DNA from: a virus
DNA length: 24,525 nucleotides
IMG/VR virus record: IMGVR_UViG_3300047508_000082
Coordinates: 1 to 24,525 of that record
Reading direction: 5' to 3' (one strand)
Shown: positions 13,074 through 19,292 of the stretch, one piece after another
Position numbering within the stretch: the stretch's first letter is position 1
Layout: each line of letters begins with the position of its first letter
The notes under the pieces: model-generated
Told to the model about the DNA's origin: nothing
The model's input: only the letters and a program-made list of their open reading frames with translations
Database searches by the model: none
Translations under genes and position numbers: made by a program

Positions 13074-13592
13074 TCATGGCGTAGGCTCCGCGTCATCTGG
13101 CGCATCAGGGTTAGCGTAGGCATCGGTTCCCTGCGGTCCCGGCCTCACCACCGGATGTGTGCGCATAATGAGTTTGTTTTCAGAGTTCCAGCAACCGGCG
13201 GTTAAATCAGATGTCGGCGGGATCGGCGGCTCTACGTTGAATTGCTGGTCCGCGATTTTGTTCAGCTTCGCCATCGCGTCATCGAACGCCTTTTGACGTT
13301 CGGCAGTCTGTAGCTGCTTGAGTTGCGGCGCCGAAATCAGCACGCGCCACCGCGCGATGGCTATGGCATCGGCAAAAAGCCCCTTCGGCAATGTGTCGTC
13401 TGCGGTTTCGTCAATGGCGTAATCACCGGCCAGGATGAATCCGCGCACCTCATCAATGGTGCGCGCGGTGATAACGTCGATGTTGACGTAACCCGGCCCG
13501 CTGCCGCTGCCCTGCATGTTGCGAATTGAAGCGGCTTCGTTCGGCGTAAACTCGCTAAGGACGTGAGATGTTGTGAATGCGACCCATGCCAT
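13074..13592 (-). CDS. Mu gp36-like head-tail connector (DUF1320-type)
   Basis: A 172-aa protein whose N-terminus (LSEFTPNEAASIR) and the central DEVRGFILAG..AIDETADDTLPKGLFADAIAIARWRVL segment fit the DUF1320/gp36 connector family, in which such proteins form part of the neck. The ATG at 13592 is preferred because it follows the previous stop by four bases, whereas the longer start at 13631 would overlap that gene. The final 50 residues are a Pro/Asp-rich tail. Assignment is moderate. Confidence 0.6.
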   Translation of the reverse strand: MAWVAFTTSHVLSEFTPNEAASIRNMQGSGSGPGYVNIDVITARTIDEVRGFILAGDYAIDETADDTLPKGLFADAIAIARWRVLISAPQLKQLQTAERQKAFDDAMAKLNKIADQQFNVEPPIPPTSDLTAGCWNSENKLIMRTHPVVRPGPQGTDAYANPDAPDDAEPTP

Positions 13593-13596
13593 AGTT

Positions 13597-14148
13597 TTAA
13601 GCGGGCTGAAGTTTGTAGGTTTTGTCTCCAACTCTGGCAGGCATATCCGGCCAAAGCTCGTAGAGGTAAATCAGTTCGTCGTCGCCGGTGTTGTGCGTAA
13701 TTTCCGGGTTAAGAATCTTCGCCAGGCAATAAGCCGCCTCGCCGGTCTTAGTTTCCGGGCCGATGTCGCCTACCACGCCGGCGCTCCATACGCCGGTTTT
13801 CAAGTTAGTCGCGCGAGCCTGACAACCCATCACCACGCCCGGAACCATTGCGCGGATCTGCGGCGGCACCACTACGTAGCGGTCCACATCGGCATTTAGA
13901 AAGTTGCCGTTGTTCCAATAAGCGGTTTGCGCCTGGTGATAAGGATCGCCATGCTCCGGGCCGCTCCCATCGTTGCAGACATCCAGGTTACTCGTGAAAC
14001 GGACGTAATTTTGTTCCGGGTTGGTATAGATGTTAGTGCCGCCAATTTTAAGCAATACCTCCTCGGCCTCATCAGCCGGCGCCTTCGACCCCACCACCTG
14101 AATCACCAGGGTGTCGCCTTCAGTTAGATTGATGTGTTTCTCGCTCAA
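13597..14148 (-). CDS. GH75 (chitosanase-like) glycoside hydrolase, possible endolysin
   Basis: A 183-aa protein. FTSNLDVCNDGSGPEHGDPY (51-70), TAYWNNGNFLNADVDRYVVV (75-94) and VVGDIGPETKTGE (125-137) follow the order of conserved blocks in GH75 chitosanase-like proteins. There GD.GP....GE carries the proposed catalytic Asp and Glu, here Asp128 and Glu137. The N-terminal 45 residues are a separate beta-rich part with no signal peptide. It overlaps the end of a membrane/coiled-coil gene by 29 bases, so a lysis pair is inferred: this would be the cell-wall hydrolase. A virion-borne enzyme that degrades host surface polysaccharide is the alternative, given the surrounding surface genes. No other endolysin candidate was found. 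Confidence 0.7.
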   Translation of the reverse strand: MSEKHINLTEGDTLVIQVVGSKAPADEAEEVLLKIGGTNIYTNPEQNYVRFTSNLDVCNDGSGPEHGDPYHQAQTAYWNNGNFLNADVDRYVVVPPQIRAMVPGVVMGCQARATNLKTGVWSAGVVGDIGPETKTGEAAYCLAKILNPEITHNTGDDELIYLYELWPDMPARVGDKTYKLQPA

Positions 14149-14413
14149 GCTGTCTTATTTCCTTTTCCAGTTCTTTTATCTTTTCTTCCTGGCGATGCTG
14201 TGTCCGTTCGTATTCCTTATGGAATAGTTCAAAGGAAAGCGTGCCTGTAGTGTCCATGCGCTGAATCTTAGGCGCCGTGTCGGTTTTCCATGCAAGCAGG
14301 TCGTTAATCTTTGCCTCGCGGCCACCGAAAAAGAAAATGACGGCGATGGCGGCGATGACGCCGGAGACTGCGGTCCTGGCCAGTCCAACCCACATTTGGT
14401 TTCTCTCTGGCAT
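14120..14413 (-). CDS. Membrane-anchored coiled-coil protein (spanin- or holin-like)
   Basis: The 97-aa protein has one hydrophobic segment at about residues 10-30 (LARTAVSGVIAAIAVIFFFG) and a long charged helix at 60-95 with heptad character (HRQEEKIKELEKEIRQLERE). This is the layout of i-spanins and XhlA-like lysis proteins, although many other small phage membrane proteins share it. The 29-base overlap with the GH75-like gene supports a shared lysis role. The ATG at 14413 follows the LamG gene stop by seven bases. Confidence 0.6.
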   Translation of the reverse strand: MPERNQMWVGLARTAVSGVIAAIAVIFFFGGREAKINDLLAWKTDTAPKIQRMDTTGTLSFELFHKEYERTQHRQEEKIKELEKEIRQLERETHQSN

Positions 14414-14420
14414 GTCATGT

Positions 14421-15506
14421 TTAAAGAAGGGAGTCTGCTTTCCACCAACCCAGAAGACCAGTTACACTGTCAGGTTGCACCGCGGTCCCGCCGGCTACCG
14501 TGATGCCGTATTTCGTGCCAAGGTATTTCTCCACGTTCGCCCTGTCAGTGCCTGAAAGAGCAGAGTTATACATGATGATTTCGGCAATGTCGCCGTGACA
14601 ATATTGTGGGGTTGACGGTACCCAGCCGATTGAGGTGAAATCACCTGCGCTGGCGTTAGGGATAGCGGCAAATAAGCCCTGGGACGTGCCGTTCGCGTAA
14701 ACTGTATATGTGGGAGTGGTTGTTATTACGCCGGTCCAGATGACAAATAAGCCGGAGGTAACAAACGTATTAGCGTTAAATCCGTCCAGATTTGATCTGT
14801 CACCGATGTATAGATTTGTCTGAACGTTGGCATTAAGGAATGGCCCACATGGATTAACGGACGTGGTCGCTATAAGTGATGTCAGGTTGTCAACGCCAGG
14901 GCTGGGAGTAGCCGTTTGCATTACTGCAAGGATCGTGTATGGCGTCACACTCGAAATCTGCGTCACCAGTTCAAGTTTGCTTGCCGCGGCTGGGTTAAAC
15001 CGCACAACCGGCTTGCCGTTCAGGATGGCTGTCTTGAACGTTGGCCTATTACTGCCTGTCATTGCAGCATGGTGTCCGTTACCACTTGAATCCGTCCAGG
15101 TGCTCACCGGATCGTCATCAACCAATCCAGAAGCTGAAGCGGTGTAAGTCAGGTTTCCTGGATTAGTCAATGTCCCGGAATTGGTGCAGCTAATCGTTTT
15201 CGCCCCTGCAGATGCCGCGGTATAAGTGAACGTCGCAGAGGTTGAGCCGGTATTTAGTATGACTGTCGATGGCGTGAATGTCCCACCGCCACCACCAGCA
15301 CTTGGAGTTATCGTTACAGGTGCTGGAACAGTTGTGCCGCCAGTAAGCGCTACCGTGAAATTACTGGATGGCACTCCCACTATACCAGAGCTCGGCCCGC
15401 TTAACGAATATCCCGTTGCAGGCGTAGTGGTGCGAAGCCCCACCAGCATCCATTGCGATGCCGAAGCCGGGAAAGGCGACCTGCCTAATTTGTTCGGGTT
15501 AATCAT
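14421..15506 (-). CDS. Ig-like plus LamG-like surface protein, domain permuted
   Basis: A 361-aa protein. Residues 34-124 look like an Ig-type fold (GYSLSGPSSGIVG... TFTYTAASAGAKTISCTNSG). Residues 128-336 are LamG/concanavalin-like: DDDPVSTWTDSSGNGHHA, NGKPVVRF, DIAEIIMYN and RANVEKYLGTKYGI are typical. The strand that normally opens this domain, LLGWWKADSLL, instead stands at the very C-terminus (351-361). Such proteins bind glycans or receptors; here it may decorate the capsid or act as a receptor-binding protein. The ATG overlaps the methyltransferase stop (ATGA). No signal peptide is seen. Confidence 0.65.
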   Translation of the reverse strand: MINPNKLGRSPFPASASQWMLVGLRTTTPATGYSLSGPSSGIVGVPSSNFTVALTGGTTVPAPVTITPSAGGGGGTFTPSTVILNTGSTSATFTYTAASAGAKTISCTNSGTLTNPGNLTYTASASGLVDDDPVSTWTDSSGNGHHAAMTGSNRPTFKTAILNGKPVVRFNPAAASKLELVTQISSVTPYTILAVMQTATPSPGVDNLTSLIATTSVNPCGPFLNANVQTNLYIGDRSNLDGFNANTFVTSGLFVIWTGVITTTPTYTVYANGTSQGLFAAIPNASAGDFTSIGWVPSTPQYCHGDIAEIIMYNSALSGTDRANVEKYLGTKYGITVAGGTAVQPDSVTGLLGWWKADSLL

Positions 15507-16018
15507 CGGCGCAATTCCCCCAGTCCTTCGTGAACCTCGTGATACGTGTATTTAAGCCCCTTTTCAGCGGCGAACTGCTCCACCAGTCCCTTGATGTGCA
15601 TGTAACCGGAGTTTTGCATGTCATCGATGAACATGACGCCATCTTCACGAATAAGCGGCCACATCGCGGCCATGTCGCCGCTGCAACCATCAATAGTGTG
15701 ATCGCCATCAACAAAGCCGATGTCGAATTGCCGTTTGATCGTTGGCAAAACGGCGTGCGAATCGCCTGATTTGATTTCGAATATGCCATCGTAATCGCGC
15801 AGGTTATACTCAACGGTTGCGCGCGATGATTTAAGGTCGCCACAGTGTGTGTTTGAAAAGTTGTCGATCAACGTGGCCCATCGGCAATGCCCGCTCCCTA
15901 ACACGGCCAGCGCGCTGTTACCCGTGAACACACCCACTTCGATGTAATCAATCGCCCGGTGCAGTCGCCTGGCGTGTTCGGTCACAGTGTTCGCAATCAA
16001 CTGGTGATAATCATCCAT
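15503..16018 (-). CDS. Class I SAM-dependent methyltransferase
   Basis: A 171-aa protein. YIEVGVFTGNSALAVL (25-40) is motif I for S-adenosylmethionine binding, FDIGFVDGDHTIDGCSGDM (98-116) matches the acidic D.DH loop of the small methyltransferase_24/TylF-type family, and GVMFIDDM (127-134) is the following strand. These enzymes often methylate sugars or small molecules. Its partners, a GT9 glycosyltransferase upstream and an Ig/LamG protein overlapping downstream, suggest modification of a surface glycan or of virion-attached sugar. The substrate is not known. Confidence 0.75.
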   Translation of the reverse strand: MDDYHQLIANTVTEHARRLHRAIDYIEVGVFTGNSALAVLGSGHCRWATLIDNFSNTHCGDLKSSRATVEYNLRDYDGIFEIKSGDSHAVLPTIKRQFDIGFVDGDHTIDGCSGDMAAMWPLIREDGVMFIDDMQNSGYMHIKGLVEQFAAEKGLKYTYHEVHEGLGELRR

Positions 16019-16035
16019 GTTAAATAAGAGGTTTA

Positions 16036-16122
16036 TCCGCAGATTCCCTCGGCCCCGATTTACGCAGATTAGAAGAATTTCCTTCTTTCTGGAAATCTGC
16101 GTAAATCTGCGAAATCTGCGGA
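16036..16122. repeat. Hairpin repeat, copy F
   Basis: Lies between the GT9 stop (13 bases away) and the methyltransferase start. Same orientation; tip AGAAGAATTTCCTTCTTTCT is self-complementary but different from the other tips. Confidence 0.85.
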
Positions 16123-16135
16123 TAACTCTCCGTGC

Positions 16136-16957
16136 TCATGCGGCCTTGCTTCCCTCCATGTTGAGCAGTCCCAGCGCCACCGGCAAAACGTCCTCTGGAA
16201 ACGTCCGATAGAGTTCCCCGCACCCGATGCTGCAGGCGGTCCCCTTCGGGAACGGCGGCAGGCAATGACAACCCGCGCACGGCAATGCCTTTTTACGGAA
16301 TGACGTTACTTCCGGTAAATAACCGTAAATCCGTTCCTGAGTCGGACCGTGGATCGCCAGGGCGCGGGTGCCAATTGTGCCGGCAAGGTGCGCCGGGCCG
16401 CTATCGTTCCCGATAACTAAATCCGCCCATTGAATGGCCGCGGCTATGAAATGCCAGCTTTTCTTAAAAATGCCGTGGAAGCTCAGCAGCTCGTAATCCC
16501 GCTCTTCAGTGACCATCTTGACCGTCAACCCGCGTTTCATCAGCTCGTAGCCCAGCTCGATGAAATAGCTTTTAGGCCATGTCCGCGGCGGCCATACGCA
16601 ATGCGGAAATATCAGCACATTAGCCGATGCCCGCCGGCCCATCTCGCGCTCCATCGGAATCATGTCCAGAATGGGCCGCCGCGGCGCCACGTTGACGCCC
16701 AGCTTGTCCGTAATCCATTCCAGGTAGTTGAGTGGCGACTTATCCTGCACCGCGGTTTCGTAGCCTTCATGCGTCACCACCGCGCCTGTCGGATCGCTGG
16801 TTGAGTTAAACCCAAACAAGCTGAAAAGCTCCTGACGCCAGCCGTTGCAGTAAAAGGTGACATCACCGCCGGCTTCACGTATGCCTTGCCCTATCCAAGC
16901 GTAGCAAACGATGTCACCCACACCTTTGAACCAGCCAGTTTCAGCGTCGATTTTCAT
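16136..16957 (-). CDS. Glycosyltransferase family 9 (heptosyltransferase-like)
   Basis: A 273-aa protein. The N-terminal GDIVCYAWIGQGIREAGGDV (14-33) and the C-terminal LVIGNDSGPAHLAGTIGTRALAIHGPT (180-206) are hallmarks of the ADP-heptose:LPS heptosyltransferase family, which adds sugars to lipopolysaccharide core. A late Cys-rich loop (Cys227, 230, 232, 242, 246) may bind a metal. The start at 16957 is used; an upstream ATG in the same frame runs through a repeat and the capsid gene. It lies in the head gene cluster directly after the capsid gene, an unusual site for an LPS enzyme, and is followed by a methyltransferase. Serotype conversion and virion glycosylation are both possible. Confidence 0.8.
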   Translation of the reverse strand: MKIDAETGWFKGVGDIVCYAWIGQGIREAGGDVTFYCNGWRQELFSLFGFNSTSDPTGAVVTHEGYETAVQDKSPLNYLEWITDKLGVNVAPRRPILDMIPMEREMGRRASANVLIFPHCVWPPRTWPKSYFIELGYELMKRGLTVKMVTEERDYELLSFHGIFKKSWHFIAAAIQWADLVIGNDSGPAHLAGTIGTRALAIHGPTQERIYGYLPEVTSFRKKALPCAGCHCLPPFPKGTACSIGCGELYRTFPEDVLPVALGLLNMEGSKAA

Positions 16958-16963
16958 GGGAAT

Positions 16964-17045
16964 CTCACACGAAGGCCACGAAGGAACACAAAGGCCCACG
17001 GAGGTCTTAGTGAACCTTTGTGAACCATTGTGACCGTTGTGTGAG
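16964..17045. repeat. Second hairpin family, capsid/GT9 junction
   Basis: Imperfect inverted repeat with arms of about 40 bp made of iterated CACAAAGG / CACGAAGG units; ends CTCACAC (16964-16970) and GTGTGAG (17039-17045) are exactly complementary. On the minus strand it separates the capsid stop (17053) from the GT9 ATG (16957). It has a different sequence from the 7-copy family but the same architecture and junction position. Confidence 0.65.
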
Positions 17046-17052
17046 GTTTCTC

Positions 17053-18585
17053 CTACGCTCTGCTGGAACCGGAACCGGCTGCGGCTTTCAGCAATTGACC
17101 GGCGTTGGTTTGGCCGGCGGCCGTGCCATACATCAGCGAAACCCGCGACGTTGCGGCCGCGAGCTGGTGATTGACGTATTGCGTGAGCATCACCGAAATC
17201 CCGATGTCGGGTTCGGTCATCACCTGAACGCTGCCGTAATTCGCGCCAGGATTGGCGCTGGTGTAATCGTTCGGCAGGCGCGTGGCGATGATCAGCGCGG
17301 ATTTGCTGCAACCAAACCCCGTGACGTTTCCGTTATTCGTCGGCAGGTTCGGCGCGTTGACCACCTGGAACGTGTCAACCGGGATCACCAGTGACGCGCC
17401 GTTCTGCGGCGCCGTGATCAGCTCCGGCTTCTGGTAAGCCGCGAACGTGATTAAGGCCGTGTCCGCCACGAGCTTCGAAAACACTGTGGGATAAAGCAGC
17501 AGCGTCCTCTGGCCCAGCGCCAGCGGAACGCCGCGCAACGTGAGTTGCGTGCCGATGTCGATCACGCTTGTCCGCGCGAAGGATGAAGTCGCAGTGACGC
17601 TGTTGTTCGTGAAATTGGCGTCGGTGATGTTGGCATACAGATCGTCAACCATTTGCTTGGACAGGGCGTAAGCCGCTGCCGGCGCAAACTCATCGAACAA
17701 CCTGCGCACCGTGGAGGCCAGGATTTGCTCGTTAAACGTAAGATTGACGCCCTTGTGCTTATTGATCGTGACCGGCACATCAACGTTGGCTGCCGTCGAA
17801 TCGGCCCAGCCCGTCGTGGTGTTGTAATCGGTCACATTCGGGATCGTGACTGTGCGGGTGATGACCGTCTGATTGAATTGCGCGGCCGTATCGCTGAAGT
17901 CCGTGGTGAACATCGTGAGCGAGGGAAACGTGAATTTGAGCAGCTCAAGCGTGCGCTGCGTGACCAGCGACCCGGAAAGAGTTTTCAGGTTCGCGTCAGT
18001 TACATCCGCGCCCATGATTGCAGTTTCGAATTCCGAAACCGGGAACGACAACATCCGCTCTTTGTTGGAGCCTTTGAATTCCCGCGCGTAGATGGCCGCA
18101 AACTCACGGCTCAACGTCCTGCGCTGCTCCGGTTGCGAAGTGCGGCAGGAAAGCGAGCTGACCCGCGCCAGTTCCCCAAAGATGCGCGAAGGATCGTCAT
18201 CGCTGATCGTGACCCGGCCACCGGCGATGATAGCCGTGCCGAGTGCCGGCATATTGCCCGGAATCGAATCCAGAATTTCCTTATCCCTTGGATCGGCCGC
18301 GATGCGGGTTTCCCACATCTTTTGCTTCGGCAAATCGCGGGCCGCGATCGCGCCGCGCTTCACCGCCTCGCGCACCGCCTGGCGCGCATCATCAAGCTGG
18401 CGTTTGCGCACCTTGCCCTGCAACTCCTCATTGCGAGCTTTGATTTCGCTCAGCTCCATTTCCATTTCGCCGGCCCTGATTTCGGAGTGCAACGCCGCAC
18501 GTTTGGTTGCGGTCGATTCATCCTGTTCATCTCTTTCAAGCTCCTGATCTTTCGCCCGGAGCGCGGCGAGTTCTTCTGTCGTCAT
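17053..18585 (-). CDS. Nested in-frame capsid product (internal start), 510 aa
   Basis: Within the fusion ORF an ATG at 18585 (MTTEELAAL) is preceded by AGAGGA seven bases upstream (18593-18598), a better ribosome site than that of the full ORF. It begins exactly where the coiled delta-like region of HK97-type capsid proteins would start. Translation here would give a capsid precursor without protease, as nested starts do for lambda C/Nu3. It would allow far more capsid than protease from one gene. Supported by sequence only. Confidence 0.6.
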   Translation of the reverse strand: MTTEELAALRAKDQELERDEQDESTATKRAALHSEIRAGEMEMELSEIKARNEELQGKVRKRQLDDARQAVREAVKRGAIAARDLPKQKMWETRIAADPRDKEILDSIPGNMPALGTAIIAGGRVTISDDDPSRIFGELARVSSLSCRTSQPEQRRTLSREFAAIYAREFKGSNKERMLSFPVSEFETAIMGADVTDANLKTLSGSLVTQRTLELLKFTFPSLTMFTTDFSDTAAQFNQTVITRTVTIPNVTDYNTTTGWADSTAANVDVPVTINKHKGVNLTFNEQILASTVRRLFDEFAPAAAYALSKQMVDDLYANITDANFTNNSVTATSSFARTSVIDIGTQLTLRGVPLALGQRTLLLYPTVFSKLVADTALITFAAYQKPELITAPQNGASLVIPVDTFQVVNAPNLPTNNGNVTGFGCSKSALIIATRLPNDYTSANPGANYGSVQVMTEPDIGISVMLTQYVNHQLAAATSRVSLMYGTAAGQTNAGQLLKAAAGSGSSRA

Positions 18586-19140
18586 TTTTGTTTCCTCTTT
18601 GTTGGTTTCCTGAAGCCTCGCCGCCGCAGGATTGTTTGTTGATGTCGCCGACTCTCCGGCGTTTTTTGCCCACAAGGGCAAATTGAATGCGGGATTATTA
18701 ACCAGCCCGCCCATGTTCGGGGCCGCGTGTTCCATGCAAATCACCTTTGCCGGATCGCTGCGCTTGTTATCCACATGGAACACCGGCGAGAAGGCCCGGT
18801 AATCTTTGCCTTCTACAGCTTTGCGACCCCGCGCAGTCCATTCGCCCTTGGCAATTACGCCTTCACCGTTGCGCCAGGCGAAGCCTTCCGGCCAAAAACT
18901 CGCCGCGCCATCCTCGTGATCAAAATCGAAATAAGGCCGCTTCCCTTTGCCGGCCATGATCCGGCGCTGTTGCTCGATTGCCTCCGCGGTTGACGCATCA
19001 ACCTTAACTTTGATGGGCCGCCCGATGCCACCGGCGACAGGCGTGATCGAGTGAAGTCCGATCGGCAAAAACAAAACTTCATTGCGCGAGGTAGCCGAAA
19101 TCTCTACCGCGGCGCGGCATTCAATAGGTTCGTCGTTCAT
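17053..19140 (-). CDS. Fused Mu gpI-like protease and major capsid protein
   Basis: A 695-aa fusion. Residues 10-120 match the Mu I protease/scaffold: ISATSRNEVLFLPIGLHSIT, YFDFDHEDGAASFWPEGFAWRNG... WTARGRKAVEGKDYRAFSPVFH. From about residue 186 a helical delta-like stretch (MTTEELAALRAKDQEL... KRQLDDARQA) precedes an HK97-fold capsid domain (about 350-695) with SFPVSEFETAIMGADVTDANLKTLSGS and VNAPNLPTNNG. Protease and capsid are usually separate genes; here no stop separates them and the nested start at residue 186 may produce capsid alone. Processing by the protease to free the capsid is inferred. The ATG overlaps the 51-aa gene stop. Confidence 0.8.
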   Translation of the reverse strand: MNDEPIECRAAVEISATSRNEVLFLPIGLHSITPVAGGIGRPIKVKVDASTAEAIEQQRRIMAGKGKRPYFDFDHEDGAASFWPEGFAWRNGEGVIAKGEWTARGRKAVEGKDYRAFSPVFHVDNKRSDPAKVICMEHAAPNMGGLVNNPAFNLPLWAKNAGESATSTNNPAAARLQETNKEETKMTTEELAALRAKDQELERDEQDESTATKRAALHSEIRAGEMEMELSEIKARNEELQGKVRKRQLDDARQAVREAVKRGAIAARDLPKQKMWETRIAADPRDKEILDSIPGNMPALGTAIIAGGRVTISDDDPSRIFGELARVSSLSCRTSQPEQRRTLSREFAAIYAREFKGSNKERMLSFPVSEFETAIMGADVTDANLKTLSGSLVTQRTLELLKFTFPSLTMFTTDFSDTAAQFNQTVITRTVTIPNVTDYNTTTGWADSTAANVDVPVTINKHKGVNLTFNEQILASTVRRLFDEFAPAAAYALSKQMVDDLYANITDANFTNNSVTATSSFARTSVIDIGTQLTLRGVPLALGQRTLLLYPTVFSKLVADTALITFAAYQKPELITAPQNGASLVIPVDTFQVVNAPNLPTNNGNVTGFGCSKSALIIATRLPNDYTSANPGANYGSVQVMTEPDIGISVMLTQYVNHQLAAATSRVSLMYGTAAGQTNAGQLLKAAAGSGSSRA

Positions 19141-19292
19141 TTTGGTTTGATGTTGAAAAATGCCACTGATCCATCGTCATAAATCACTTTGGCAATCGTG
19201 GCGGTTTCCTTGTCGCTAAGTTTCAACTTGTCATCGAAATAGGAGACTTCCCCTTTGCGGCCGCCAAGCGTGATTGGTTGGGCAACGTTCAT
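19137..19292 (-). CDS. 51-aa head-operon protein
   Basis: A small ORF (MNVAQPITLGGRKGEVSYFDD... FFNIKPK) with ATGA overlaps on both sides: its ATG lies in the portal stop and its TGA in the protease-capsid start. The composition is that of a small beta-rich protein with a charged middle. No family is recognised. Possible roles are decoration of the head or a translational coupler that links portal and capsid synthesis. Confidence 0.65.
   Translation of the reverse strand: MNVAQPITLGGRKGEVSYFDDKLKLSDKETATIAKVIYDDGSVAFFNIKPK

Noticed and set aside
4671-16122. Insertion sequences or introns at the hairpin repeats
   Set aside because: The elements are under 90 bp, encode nothing, and no transposase gene is found in the genome.
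16958-17311. Upstream extension of the GT9 frame to an ATG at 17311
   Set aside because: The extension runs through a hairpin repeat and the end of the capsid gene; the family N-terminus begins near the ATG at 16957.
17653-18642. Long plus-strand ORF of 329 codons opposite the protease-capsid gene
   Set aside because: Its Arg/His-rich composition is typical of an antisense shadow, while the minus frame has clear protease and capsid motifs and operon coupling.
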